Assembly: GCA_017440425.1 (NCBI GenBank)
Contig: JAFSHJ010000261.1
Coordinates: 1 to 16,270, forward strand
Direction of reading: 5' to 3'
Length of the DNA stretch: 16,270 bases
Origin: Oscillospiraceae bacterium
Lineage (GTDB): Bacteria > Bacillota > Clostridia > Oscillospirales > Ruminococcaceae
The notes beneath the pieces were generated by a model that did not search any database, had not been told where the DNA came from, and was given only the letters and a program-made list of their open reading frames with translations. The position numbers and the translations under genes were made by a program. Below are positions 7,138 through 16,102 of the stretch, one piece after another; position 1 is the first letter of the stretch, and every line of letters begins with the position of its first letter.

Positions 7138-9191
7138 ACTAACCTCTTAAACATTTTTTCTATCTGTCTGCGTGTCACCGAGCACACCACAGGTCTGCCG
7201 TGTGGACAGTAACGGATATCTTCCCTTGCAACAAGCTCTGTTATATATTTAAGTTCGTCCGGTGTGCTTCTGTCGTGAGCTTTAACAGCGGCTCTGCAAG
7301 CGATGGAGTGGTAAAGCTCATCCAAAAAATCGGGCATATTGGCATTCTGTCCCTTGAGCAGGGCGGTTGCCATCCAGCCTACAATTTCCGCAATGTCCGC
7401 TTTTTCCATCCACATCGGCACGGCACGCACTATTACAGAGCTTCCGCCGAAATCATCCATATCAAATCCCGCAGCAGCTATATCATCCAGACCGCTTATC
7501 AACGCCAGATGCTCCTCTCTTGAGAGCGAGACCGTTTCCGGCATAAGCAGCAGCTGCGAATCTTTGCCCGTGCTGCGCTGTTTCAGGTTTTCATAGATGT
7601 AGCGCTCGTGGGCGGCATGCTTATCAACAAGCAGCAGCTCGTCGCCGTATTCTATAAGTATATATGTTTCAAACAGCTCTCCTATTATCTTGCCGGTCTT
7701 TTCCTCTGCCGTAGCAGGTGCCTGCTCTTCAACCACTTCAGCATCAGCCTGCTTTTCGGGCTCTGTCGGAAAGTTTTGCGGTTTTATCTCTTCGCTAACC
7801 GGTTTGACCGTTGTGATCTCCGGCTCAAAAGGCACCGCAACTGCTTTCCTCGGCTCTGTTTTCTCCGTCGGCTTTGCTTTTGCACTTTCACCGATGTTGT
7901 AACCGCTTCCGCCGAAACTGCTCTTTGGGGTCGGAGCATATTCTTTGAAAGAGAACGGCTTTTCTGTCTTAACTTTTTCTGCGGTCTGCTTTTTTTCCGC
8001 AGCAGCCACTATTGCTTTAAAGTTATCCTTCTCCTGCTGAGTTGTTCTCTGCCACTGATGAGGATCGGCAACAACCGTTACAGAAGTTTTATTCCCGTTA
8101 TCGTTATCAAAAAGCGACTGTCTCTGTGCAGGTGCATCCGCCTTGAGTGAATAGGGGTTTGTTTGGGTCCGCACAGATTTCACTTCTGCCAACGGCGAAG
8201 CATCACCGCTTCTCAGCCCCTGCTTTACACCGTAATAAACCACATCAAAAACATCTTTCTCGCTGTGGAAACGCACCTCAAGCTTTGCAGGATGCACGTT
8301 CACATCCACAGTGTTGGGAGGCATTGTCAAAAACAGCACGCAGCCCGGGAATTTGCCGGTCATTATCATTCCTTTGTAGGCTTCTTCTATCGCGGCGCTG
8401 CAGGTGCGCGGACGCACATATCTGCCGTTGATGAAAAAGCTTTGCAGTGCTCTGCTGGAGCGTGCTACCGTGGGTTTGGAGATATATCCGCTGATGCTCA
8501 AGTCTTTATATTGGTAATCCACCTTGATGAGGTTTGCGGCAAAATCCTTTTCAAAAACCTCATAGATGACAGAACGCAGGTCTCCGTTGCCGGGGGTGAG
8601 CAGCTTGAGCTCTCCATCCCTAATAAACCTCACCGTGACCTCGGGATGGGACAGCGCTATTTTATCAACCACCACCGCTACGGCGTTGGCTTCTGCCACA
8701 TCTTTTTTGAGGAACTTCATTCTTGCCGGGGTGTTGTAGAAAAGATCCCGTACTATCATTGTTGTGCCTGCGGGACAGCCGGATTCCTCCAGCAATATCT
8801 CCTCGCCGCCCTCTATTCTGTAATTGGAACCTTCATCATCCTCGGGACGTCTTGTGAGCATCTCCACCCTTGCAACGGCTGCAACGGATGCCAACGCCTC
8901 ACCTCTGAAGCCAAGGGTGACAATGCTGTCCAGATCGTCGCCTTTTCTTATCTTGCTGGTGGCATGACTTTTAAAGGCATTGCGCACATCTTCGCGCATT
9001 ATGCCCGAGCCGTTGTCTGTTACTCTTATAAGAGATATTCCGCCGTTTTTGATCTCAACGGTAACGGTGTCTGCGCCTGCATCTATGCTGTTTTCCATCA
9101 TTTCTTTGACAATGGAAGCAGGGCGTTCAACAACCTCACCTGCCGCGATCAATTCGGCTGTATGCTTGTCAAGTAGGTTTATCTTTCCCAA
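7134..9191 (-). CDS. mutL: DNA mismatch repair protein MutL (endonuclease type)
   Basis: MutL couples mismatch recognition by MutS to strand incision. The N-terminal GHKL ATPase shows ENSIDAG (33-39), TDNGSGI (58-64) and GFRGEAL (94-100), followed by VNVHPAKLEVRF. A low-complexity, charged linker spans about 330-495. The C-terminal domain has the endonuclease metal motif DKHAAHERYIYE (523-534, fitting DQHA-x2-E-x4-E with Q to K), ACR (631-633), CPHGRP (662-667) and a terminal FKR (681-683), so it should nick DNA. QLLLMP (546-551) falls where B. subtilis MutL carries its beta-clamp-binding motif (inference). The start is TTG (9189-9191): it gives the conserved MGKI N-terminus, with GGAG at 9201-9204, and the next Met is residue 31, inside the ATPase fold. 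It begins 32 bases after mutS. Confidence 0.97.
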   Translation of the reverse strand: MGKINLLDKHTAELIAAGEVVERPASIVKEMMENSIDAGADTVTVEIKNGGISLIRVTDNGSGIMREDVRNAFKSHATSKIRKGDDLDSIVTLGFRGEALASVAAVARVEMLTRRPEDDEGSNYRIEGGEEILLEESGCPAGTTMIVRDLFYNTPARMKFLKKDVAEANAVAVVVDKIALSHPEVTVRFIRDGELKLLTPGNGDLRSVIYEVFEKDFAANLIKVDYQYKDLSISGYISKPTVARSSRALQSFFINGRYVRPRTCSAAIEEAYKGMIMTGKFPGCVLFLTMPPNTVDVNVHPAKLEVRFHSEKDVFDVVYYGVKQGLRSGDASPLAEVKSVRTQTNPYSLKADAPAQRQSLFDNDNGNKTSVTVVADPHQWQRTTQQEKDNFKAIVAAAEKKQTAEKVKTEKPFSFKEYAPTPKSSFGGSGYNIGESAKAKPTEKTEPRKAVAVPFEPEITTVKPVSEEIKPQNFPTEPEKQADAEVVEEQAPATAEEKTGKIIGELFETYILIEYGDELLLVDKHAAHERYIYENLKQRSTGKDSQLLLMPETVSLSREEHLALISGLDDIAAAGFDMDDFGGSSVIVRAVPMWMEKADIAEIVGWMATALLKGQNANMPDFLDELYHSIACRAAVKAHDRSTPDELKYITELVAREDIRYCPHGRPVVCSVTRRQIEKMFKRLV

Positions 9192-9200
9192 ATAAGTACA

Positions 9201-9204
9201 CTCC
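9201..9204 (-). promoter_or_regulatory. Ribosome binding site supporting the TTG start of mutL
   Basis: GGAG on the minus strand, 9 bases upstream of the TTG at 9189-9191. Together with the conserved N-terminal MGKI it supports TTG; no in-frame ATG is available before the ATPase motif. Confidence 0.7.
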
Positions 9205-9223
9205 GTTAATACGCTTTAAGGGT

Positions 9224-11833
9224 TCAGTCTTTTATCATTGCCTTAAGCTCATACAGCAGGTTCAGAGCCTCCAGCGGTGTATATGTGTTAAGGTCTATGC
9301 CTTTGAGCTTTTCCTCGACCTCACTGCCGACAGACGACATCAGCGTCATCTGATATTCCTCTGTGCGTTTGGGCTGCTGTTTGGATGAGACCGCCTGCCC
9401 CTCCTCCAGCTGATTGAGTATCTCATGAGCACGTTTGATTATGGAATCGGGAATTCCCGCAAGTTTGGATACTTCTATGCCGTAGCTGTCATCCACTCCG
9501 CCGGGAACTATTCTTCTGAGGAAGACAATGTCGTCACCACGTTTTTTGACAGCTATGTTGAAATTTTTAACGTTATCGTAGCTCTGTTCTATCTCTGTAA
9601 GCTGATGATAGTGAGTTGCGAAAAGCGTTTTTGCGCCGCATTTACGCTTGTTTGCAATGTGCTCGATAACCGCGCGGGCAATACTCATTCCATCGAAGGT
9701 AGAGGTGCCTCTGCCTATTTCGTCCAAAATAAGCAGACTCTTGGAGGTGCAGTTTTTGAGGATGGATGCAACTTCGCTCATCTCAACCATAAATGTAGAC
9801 TGTCCCGTGGTGAGGTCATCCGATGCACCGACTCTTGTGTATATTCCGTCCACCACACCGATATGCGCCGATCTTGCGGGAACAAAACTGCCTATCTGCG
9901 CCATAAGAGTTATGAGTGCCACCTGTCTCATATAGGTGGATTTACCTGCCATATTGGGGCCTGTGATGACGGATATCTGCTTGTTTCCGCAATCCAGATC
10001 CACATCGTTTGCAACAAAGGGCATATTGTCCACCATTGCCTCAACAACGGGATGGCGGCCGTCTTTTATAATAAGCTTATCCGAGTTATCCACCACCGGC
10101 TTGCAGTAACCGTTGCGTGCGGCAACCTGTGCAAAGGAACACAGCACGTCAAGACGTGCCACAGCATTTGCTGTCTGCTGAATGCGCTCAAGCTCGCCCT
10201 TTATCTCTTCTCTGAGCTCTGCAAAAATGCGCTGCTCAATAACCAAACTGCGCTCGCCTGCGGAGAGGATGCGCTCTTCAAGCTGCTTGAGCTCCTGGGT
10301 TATGTATCTCTCGCTGTTTGCAAGAGTCTGTTTTCTGATATAATCATCCGGAACAAGGGAGGAGTTTAGACGTGTGACCTCAATGTAATAGCCGAACACG
10401 CGGTTATAGCCTATCTTGAGGTTCTTTATGCCGGTTTTTTCTCTCTCCTGCTGTTCAATGGAGGCAATATATTCTTTTGTGTTTGTTATAAGGCTGCGCA
10501 GCTCGTCCAGCTCTTCATCAAAGCCGTCGTTTATGTATCCGCCGTCCTTTGTCAGCACCGGAGGATCTTCTTTGATGGTACGGCATATTCTGTCTGTCAC
10601 GTCTTCAAAGGGCTCGATATCTCCGCAAACAGCAGCAAGCTCACTGCTTTTTGCTGTGCTGATTATGCCTTTGAGGTTCGGCATACGTCCGAGAGTTGCC
10701 TCCAGCGCTTTATATTCACGTGGACCTGCGCTGCCGTAGACGATGCGGGTCATAATGCGTTCAATATCAAAAACATGCATCAGTTCATCCAGCACGTCTC
10801 CGCGCATTATGCTGTTTGTGAAAAGCTCTTCCACGGCACCGAGACGGCGGGAAATGAGTGCCGCATTGATGAGCGGCTGCTCAACATAGCTTTTGAGCAG
10901 GCGCTTACCCATTGCTGTGCAGGTTTTATCCAGCACCCACAGCAAGGAGCCTCTCTTCTCTCGCCTTGCCATGTTTTCCGTGAGCTCCAGATTGCGTTTG
11001 GAGCTCATGTCAAGGTTCATATACATATTCTCGGTGTAAACCTCGATATCACGCAGACGCTCCAGACCGTTCATCTGTGTCTCTGCAAGATAGCTGAGCA
11101 ATGCACCGATGGTTCTTGTCATAAGGCTCGTGCCCTGCTGTTTTACAAACTCCTCGCCTTTTTCTCCAAAATGGCTGCACACCAATGCGGTGGCTGTTTC
11201 TTCCTCGTAGAGTTCTCTGTCCAGCAGGCTCACGGTTGCGCAAAGACGCTGTTTTATAAATGCGGTAACCGATTTGTAATCCAGCAGATCTTCGTTGAAA
11301 AGTATCTCCTTGGGTGTGAAACGGGAAAGCTCATCGATTATCTTGTTGGATATCTCCGTTCCCGCTCCCGATATGACAGCCGCTTTAAGCTCTCCGGTGG
11401 AAACATCGCAGAAACAGATTCCCGCAGCATTTTCGCCGATGCAGATTCCCGAAATATAGTTATTGGAACCCTCGTCCAGCATAGAGTTTTCAATGACCGT
11501 GCCGGGGGTCACAACACGCACCACTTCACGGCGCACCACACCCTTGGCCTCTGCAGGGTTTTCCATCTGCTCGCATATTGCAACCTTGTATCCTTTTTGT
11601 ATCAGCCTTGCAATATAGGTCTCGCAGCTGTGATAAGGCACACCGCACATGGGTGCCCGCTCCTCCTGACCGCAATCCCGTCCGGTCAGGGTGAGTTCCA
11701 GTTCCTTGGATGCTATCTTTGCATCGTCATAGAACATCTCGTAGAAATCTCCCAGGCGGTAGAAAAGCAGATGATCCTTATGCTGTTCTTTAACCTTAAA
11801 ATATTGAGCCATCATCGGAGATAAGGGCGCCAT
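9224..11833 (-). CDS. mutS: DNA mismatch repair protein MutS
   Basis: Recognises base mismatches and small loops and recruits MutL. The 869-residue length is typical. The mismatch-reading motif is intact in LGDFYEMF, with Phe30 and Glu32. The connector, lever and clamp regions run to about residue 560. The ABC-type ATPase shows Walker A GPNMAGKS (625-632), a following STFMVEMSE segment, Walker B LLILDE (700-705) with IGRGTSTFDG, and the ATHYHQL switch histidine region (739-745). QMTLM (828-832) near the C-terminus resembles a beta-clamp-binding peptide. The start ATG is at 11831-11833, with AGGAAGG 9 bases upstream. It lies 24 bases after the YlbF-family gene and 32 before mutL, so it belongs to one transcript. 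Confidence 0.98.
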   Translation of the reverse strand: MAPLSPMMAQYFKVKEQHKDHLLFYRLGDFYEMFYDDAKIASKELELTLTGRDCGQEERAPMCGVPYHSCETYIARLIQKGYKVAICEQMENPAEAKGVVRREVVRVVTPGTVIENSMLDEGSNNYISGICIGENAAGICFCDVSTGELKAAVISGAGTEISNKIIDELSRFTPKEILFNEDLLDYKSVTAFIKQRLCATVSLLDRELYEEETATALVCSHFGEKGEEFVKQQGTSLMTRTIGALLSYLAETQMNGLERLRDIEVYTENMYMNLDMSSKRNLELTENMARREKRGSLLWVLDKTCTAMGKRLLKSYVEQPLINAALISRRLGAVEELFTNSIMRGDVLDELMHVFDIERIMTRIVYGSAGPREYKALEATLGRMPNLKGIISTAKSSELAAVCGDIEPFEDVTDRICRTIKEDPPVLTKDGGYINDGFDEELDELRSLITNTKEYIASIEQQEREKTGIKNLKIGYNRVFGYYIEVTRLNSSLVPDDYIRKQTLANSERYITQELKQLEERILSAGERSLVIEQRIFAELREEIKGELERIQQTANAVARLDVLCSFAQVAARNGYCKPVVDNSDKLIIKDGRHPVVEAMVDNMPFVANDVDLDCGNKQISVITGPNMAGKSTYMRQVALITLMAQIGSFVPARSAHIGVVDGIYTRVGASDDLTTGQSTFMVEMSEVASILKNCTSKSLLILDEIGRGTSTFDGMSIARAVIEHIANKRKCGAKTLFATHYHQLTEIEQSYDNVKNFNIAVKKRGDDIVFLRRIVPGGVDDSYGIEVSKLAGIPDSIIKRAHEILNQLEEGQAVSSKQQPKRTEEYQMTLMSSVGSEVEEKLKGIDLNTYTPLEALNLLYELKAMIKD

Positions 11834-11857
11834 TTCTTTATACCTTCCTTTTTAAAC

Positions 11858-12259
11858 TCAGTGACAGCCGCCGCAGCTGGAGCAATCTCCGGAGCAGGCA
11901 GAAGGATCGATGGTATCGGGGTCGTCTCCTGCTGCGGATTTGGTTATGATGGTGCTTATAGCTTTCATAACCTCATCAAAAGCACTTTTCTGCTCGTTAA
12001 AATTAACCATAGAGGGATGTGCCATAATTTTGTTGTAGATGTCTCTTACCTGCTCATCCAGCACCTTCATGTCGGATTTGTCCTCATCGGGGCTGTTGAG
12101 GATGCGGTTGAGAGCCATCTTTTTAAGATTGAACTCGCCTATCATATCCTGAAGCTCTTTGTCTTCATCGCAAACCTGAATGGCCATCTGATATTTTACA
12201 TATCTTTCGTCCTGCTGAATTGCTTTACCGAGTTCTCTTGTGATTTCAATGATATCCAT
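11858..12259 (-). CDS. YlbF family regulator with Cys-rich tail
   Basis: A 133-residue YlbF/YmcA-type protein. The N-terminal 110 residues are almost wholly helical and charged (ITRELGKAIQQDERYVKY, then LKKMALNRILNSPD and VRDIYNKIM), as in this family. The protein ends in CSGDCSSCGGCH, four cysteines and a final histidine suited to metal or Fe-S binding. In B. subtilis, YlbF (RicF), YmcA (RicA) and YaaT (RicT) form an Fe-S-containing complex that affects mRNA maturation by RNase Y, competence and biofilm formation. Here only one partner is present, so an equivalent role is inference. AGGAG (12268-12272) is 8 bases before the ATG. It sits directly upstream of mutS, an arrangement familiar in Clostridia. 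Confidence 0.85.
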   Translation of the reverse strand: MDIIEITRELGKAIQQDERYVKYQMAIQVCDEDKELQDMIGEFNLKKMALNRILNSPDEDKSDMKVLDEQVRDIYNKIMAHPSMVNFNEQKSAFDEVMKAISTIITKSAAGDDPDTIDPSACSGDCSSCGGCH

Positions 12260-12310
12260 AGTAATTTCTCCTGATATAATATTTATACTGTTTAATTATT
12301 TTAACCGGGA

Positions 12311-14512
12311 TCAGGCTTTGTTTTCACAGAGCTTTTCATAGAAGATTATGGGCATTGCTCCCCAGCCGTGGCAGAGAGAGCCTGCATAGTCAAAGTCCTT
12401 CTGTCCCACAGTTGTCTCCCAGAAAGAGGTTGCGCCCTCACGGATCATAGCCATACACATACGGTCTATTTGGTCAAGTACAGTCTCTTTATAAAGCTCT
12501 TTATCCAGACTGATCAGAACATCCATACGCTCAAAGGAATTATATAGGGATGTGGGGATTATTTCGATGTCGGGATCGCTGCAATCGTTATCGCGGATGA
12601 TCTCGATGATACGCTCCTGATCAAGACCTTCTGCGGCACCGCATTCAAAGCCAAGTGTGTTTGCAAGTGCGGAATAGGGCTTTATATCGATCCCGGGTCC
12701 CACAGCAACACGGAACAGCTTTGCATCCTCATCGTAGAATGTTTCTGCTATTTTTTTGTTGAGTTCCTTTTTGATCTCAAGATACTTACTGCCGTCTTCG
12801 CCGAGAATATCGCACAGCTTTGCAAAATATCCGAGACCGTTGGCGAAAGATGCGTTCAGGCACATATCGTAGGTATCCTTGTGACTGGCTCCGCAGCTGC
12901 GGTAATAAGCACCGTCCATATAGGGTTCCCACTCGCTGAAGTTCCAAAAGCCTTCGGATTCATCGAAGTTAGCAACAAGCCCTTTATCGGTAATTCTTCT
13001 GACAAAGGCATCCATGTTTCTCTTGATCGCACTGAAGCAATATTCGATGGTTTCTTTATCCTTTGAAAACTCGTAATATTCAGCAAGCATTCTTGCATAC
13101 ATGGGAACTCCGCTTGGAATTGTGAATTCGATGTTACTTGGGAAACAGAGCGGCTGCAGATCGTCCTCTCTTGTGCATTCCGCAATAAGGCGAAGGCTTG
13201 CTTTGGGAAGATCGTATTCACCGAAGATGTAATATCCTGCGATCATCTGATTGCGGGAATCGCCGGTATAGAAGGATTGTTCTCTCCAGGTGCAATCCTC
13301 ATAGTGCTCGTGCATACACTGGAGAAGCGTGTTGCAGCAGATCTCATAGATGGTATCCCGCAGCAGGTTGCCGGTTTTGAATTCTTTTGCCTTTACCGGA
13401 TAAACCGTGGGGCGAATGCCTGCCTCGCAAACTCTTGCGGCATCTGCGTGGATAAAGAACTGGATATATCTTCCGCCCAATCTGCGGAAGGGATTCATAT
13501 AGCGGTTTCTGCCCTTTTTGAGCCGTACCGTAACGGAGAAGTTACGGGGTCCCACAGCGGTGCGGCAGCGACCGTCGCACAGATGCTCGCCCCAGCCCAC
13601 CTCCATGGCGCAATCTTCCGGAACCTCAATATCAAAGGTGAGATATCCCGTGGATTCTTTCAGCAGGTCAACGATGAAGAATATTCCCTCTCCGTTTTTT
13701 CTCACCATTGTGAGGGGCATTTTGTCTCTGTCTGCCATATCTTCAAGGCGGAAAAACGAGAGCGCTGCGTGCAGCATTTTATAGCCTGCATCCCTTCTTT
13801 TTTCTTCCACTCTGAAATATTCAAATGCTCCGCCCTCCATCAGGGATGTGGCTATATGTGCTTTTGAGTCGGCTTTTTCCTGCTTGGTTTCATCTTCAAC
13901 ATACGAAAATGCTCCCTGCATAACGATATCCACCGAAGCAGACGGAAGGATATCCACCTTCTTTGCAATTCTTGCAACAAGGTTTGTGGGCATATCTTCC
14001 GGCACAAAGCTTGTTGTGAAATCACTCAGGTCCTTGCCGGTCATCCAATCGTCGGATTCTCTCAGGTCAACGTGATAATTGAGACCCATCTGCGGGGTGA
14101 TGTATTCTCTCCTGCCGCTGATATAGCGCTTACTCTTTCTGCTAAGCACATTTTCATCGGAAGCAAGCACTACCTTGCCGTTTTGCTCCACTTCAAAGAT
14201 AAGTCCCGGCTTTGCAACAAAATAGGTGGAAGATTCCACACCGTAATACCAAACCACGACGGCAATGTGGTTTGTGCCCTCCACAAGATGCCGGCTGATA
14301 TCCAGCTCGTCATAAATTTTGTAGTTTGGCATATCTGCATACTGGCCGCTGTTGGCAAACGTACCGTTTATGTAAAGAGCATAGTTGGAATCCGAAGAAA
14401 GACGGATGATGACCTTATCATCTTTTTTGCAGTTTGTTTCTGCCAAAAATTCACAGTAAACGTCTTTGCCTGCCGCCTGACTGTTCCATATCCACTTTGC
14501 ATTTTCAAACAT
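12311..14512 (-). CDS. Alpha-L-rhamnosidase-type glycoside hydrolase (GH78-like), cytoplasmic
   Basis: A 733-residue enzyme predicted to release terminal rhamnose, or a similar sugar, from glycosides. The N-terminal third is beta-rich, with a sugar-binding-like module (WIWN, then LSSDSNYALYINGTFANSGQ). The catalytic (alpha/alpha)6 barrel spans about 380-730. EDCTWREQSFYTGD (405-418) gives Asp406, Glu411 and Asp418, the same spacing as Asp567, Glu572 and Asp579 of Bacillus RhaB (numbers from memory). GATSFWET (693-700) supplies the later glutamate, Glu699, followed by SLCHGWGAMP (712-721). There is no signal peptide or anchor, so it should act on imported substrate, yet no sugar transporter or regulator is nearby. 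It lies 17 bases after miaB and 51 before the YlbF-family gene. Exact substrate is uncertain. Confidence 0.85.
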   Translation of the reverse strand: MFENAKWIWNSQAAGKDVYCEFLAETNCKKDDKVIIRLSSDSNYALYINGTFANSGQYADMPNYKIYDELDISRHLVEGTNHIAVVVWYYGVESSTYFVAKPGLIFEVEQNGKVVLASDENVLSRKSKRYISGRREYITPQMGLNYHVDLRESDDWMTGKDLSDFTTSFVPEDMPTNLVARIAKKVDILPSASVDIVMQGAFSYVEDETKQEKADSKAHIATSLMEGGAFEYFRVEEKRRDAGYKMLHAALSFFRLEDMADRDKMPLTMVRKNGEGIFFIVDLLKESTGYLTFDIEVPEDCAMEVGWGEHLCDGRCRTAVGPRNFSVTVRLKKGRNRYMNPFRRLGGRYIQFFIHADAARVCEAGIRPTVYPVKAKEFKTGNLLRDTIYEICCNTLLQCMHEHYEDCTWREQSFYTGDSRNQMIAGYYIFGEYDLPKASLRLIAECTREDDLQPLCFPSNIEFTIPSGVPMYARMLAEYYEFSKDKETIEYCFSAIKRNMDAFVRRITDKGLVANFDESEGFWNFSEWEPYMDGAYYRSCGASHKDTYDMCLNASFANGLGYFAKLCDILGEDGSKYLEIKKELNKKIAETFYDEDAKLFRVAVGPGIDIKPYSALANTLGFECGAAEGLDQERIIEIIRDNDCSDPDIEIIPTSLYNSFERMDVLISLDKELYKETVLDQIDRMCMAMIREGATSFWETTVGQKDFDYAGSLCHGWGAMPIIFYEKLCENKA

Positions 14513-14529
14513 AATGACTGACCTCTCTT

Positions 14530-15951
14530 TTATTCCGCAACCGTTCCTCCCACGGCCCAGTTGAAGGCCGTGTCGATATCCACTTCAACAAAGCTGCCTA
14601 TCAAAGACTCCGGTGCTTTGATGTTGACAATGTTGTTTCCGTCGTCTCTGCCGGTTATGGTGCCTTCTGTTTTGCCAAGCTCTTCCGGCAAAACTCTCAC
14701 ACGCTTGCCCACCATGTTTCGGTAGTAGCTTTCGGCGATCTCTTCCTGCACAGCAAGCAGCTCTCTGAACCAGCGGGACTTGTCCTCATAGGGGATCGGG
14801 TCCTCCATTTTTGCGGCAACCGTTCCCTCACGTTTGGAATAGATAAAGGTATAGAGTGCGTTGAAGCGAACACGCTTCAAAAGCTCAAGAGTCAGACAAA
14901 AATCTTCGTATGTCTCCCCGGGGAAACCGACGATTATATCGCTGGTGAAGGTGACATCGGGTATTTTTTCTCTTGCGTAATCGATGAGTTCGATGTATTT
15001 TTCAACGGTGTAGCGGCGGTTCATCAGCTTTAGGATGCGGTTTGAACCGCACTGCACAGGCAGATGTATGTGATGACAGACATGCTTGCTCTCTGCAATG
15101 GTGTCAATCAGCTCACGGGTGCAATCTTTGGGGTGAGATGTCATAAAACGGATGCGGTAATCCCCTTCGATGGCATCTATTCTGCGGAGAAGCTCTGAAA
15201 AGTTGATATTTTCTTCCAATCCGACGCCATAGGAGTTGACGTTCTGTCCCAGCAGCATTATCTCTTTGTAGCCGCCCTCCACAATTTGACGCGCCTCTTT
15301 CACCACTTCTTCCGGACGGCGGCTGCGCTCTCTGCCCCTTACATATGGCACGATGCAATAGCTGCAGAAGTTATCGCAGCCGTACATAATGGGCAGCCAT
15401 GCTTTAAAACCGCTGTCGCGGTGGACAGGCATTCCCTCCACGATATCGCAGTTGTTTTCCTCTGTTTCAAACACCCTGCCTCTTCCCATCAGGCGGGAAC
15501 AAACCATCTCCGGCAGGCGGTACATTGCATGTGTGCCGAACACGATATCCACAAACGGAAAGCTCTTTTTAATGCGGTCTGCATTGTGCTGCTGCTGTGT
15601 CATACATCCGCAGATAGCAATGAGCATGGAAGGTCTGCGGCGCTTTTGATTTTTGAGTGCACCAAGGTTGCCGAAGGCTCTGTCTTCAGCATTTTCTCTC
15701 ACCGCGCAGGTGTTGTATATTACAAAATCGGCATCCTCCACAGCGCCCGTCTCCACATACCCCATCGCCTCAAGCTGACCCTTCAGCTTTTCGCCGTCGG
15801 ATACATTGAGCTGGCATCCATAGGAGTGAACGTGATATTTGGGTGTTCTGCCGTAATATATCTCTGCAACTTTTGCTTTTGCAAGCTGTGTGTAGCGCTC
15901 CTGCTCTTTGAGAAGTTCAGCAGGAACCTCTGTTTTTGCACACCTGTTCAA
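14530..15951 (-). CDS. miaB: tRNA-2-methylthio-N6-dimethylallyladenosine synthase MiaB
   Basis: A radical-SAM methylthiotransferase that converts i6A37 to ms2i6A37 in tRNA. The N-terminal domain carries the three cluster cysteines Cys46 (YGCQ), Cys82 (NTCAVRENAEDR) and Cys116 (GCM). The radical-SAM cluster is GCDNFCSYC, with Cys192, Cys196 and Cys199, followed by PYVRGRERSR. The core continues through MLLGQNVNSYG and DIIVGFPGET, and a TRAM domain closes the protein (about 404-470). RENAEDR and the overall pattern favour MiaB over MtaB or RimO. The start is TTG (15949-15951), supported by GGAGG 7 bases upstream. The 473-residue length is usual for clostridial MiaB. It begins this minus-strand run after a terminator. 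Confidence 0.96.
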   Translation of the reverse strand: MNRCAKTEVPAELLKEQERYTQLAKAKVAEIYYGRTPKYHVHSYGCQLNVSDGEKLKGQLEAMGYVETGAVEDADFVIYNTCAVRENAEDRAFGNLGALKNQKRRRPSMLIAICGCMTQQQHNADRIKKSFPFVDIVFGTHAMYRLPEMVCSRLMGRGRVFETEENNCDIVEGMPVHRDSGFKAWLPIMYGCDNFCSYCIVPYVRGRERSRRPEEVVKEARQIVEGGYKEIMLLGQNVNSYGVGLEENINFSELLRRIDAIEGDYRIRFMTSHPKDCTRELIDTIAESKHVCHHIHLPVQCGSNRILKLMNRRYTVEKYIELIDYAREKIPDVTFTSDIIVGFPGETYEDFCLTLELLKRVRFNALYTFIYSKREGTVAAKMEDPIPYEDKSRWFRELLAVQEEIAESYYRNMVGKRVRVLPEELGKTEGTITGRDDGNNIVNIKAPESLIGSFVEVDIDTAFNWAVGGTVAE

Positions 15952-15958
15952 GTTTTTT

Positions 15959-15963
15959 CCTCC
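15959..15963 (-). promoter_or_regulatory. Ribosome binding site supporting the TTG start of miaB
   Basis: GGAGG on the minus strand with a 7-base A-rich spacer to the TTG at 15949-15951. There is no in-frame ATG near it. The A/T-rich stretch from about 15970 to 16012 should hold the promoter; a TTGAAA (16007-16012) is present but I found no well-spaced -10 box. Confidence 0.75.
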
Positions 15964-16012
15964 ACAAAGTTTGCTATGCTTATTTTTCGTTATTTTTGCG
16001 TTATTATTTCAA

Positions 16013-16069
16013 CTAAACACAAAAACACAAACACGCAAAGATGCGGACAGTTTTATCTTCATCTTTGCG
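16013..16069 (-). terminator. Intrinsic-type terminator after the PASTA-like gene
   Basis: CGCAAAGATG (16060-16069 read on the minus strand) pairs perfectly over 10 bp with CATCTTTGCG (16034-16043), with a 16-base loop. A T-rich run interrupted by Gs follows on the minus strand (16013-16033). It lies 33 bases after the stop codon at 16103. No T-run follows it on the plus strand, so it should act on leftward transcripts. Confidence 0.65.
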
Positions 16070-16102
16070 GTATTATTTGAATATCTCATTCTTGTGCGGA
16101 TA

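Noticed and set aside
8163..11824. Plus-strand open frames of 314-349 codons opposite mutL and mutS
   Set aside because: They lie wholly within well-supported mutL and mutS, lack recognisable domains and are explained by codon bias.
12276..12304. Promoter-like TTAAAA, 17 bases, TATTAT before the YlbF-family gene
   Set aside because: Transcription would begin inside its ribosome binding site, and the -35 box is weak. An alternative TAAAAT -10 with a poor -35 is no better. The A/T-rich gap may hold a promoter but I cannot place one.
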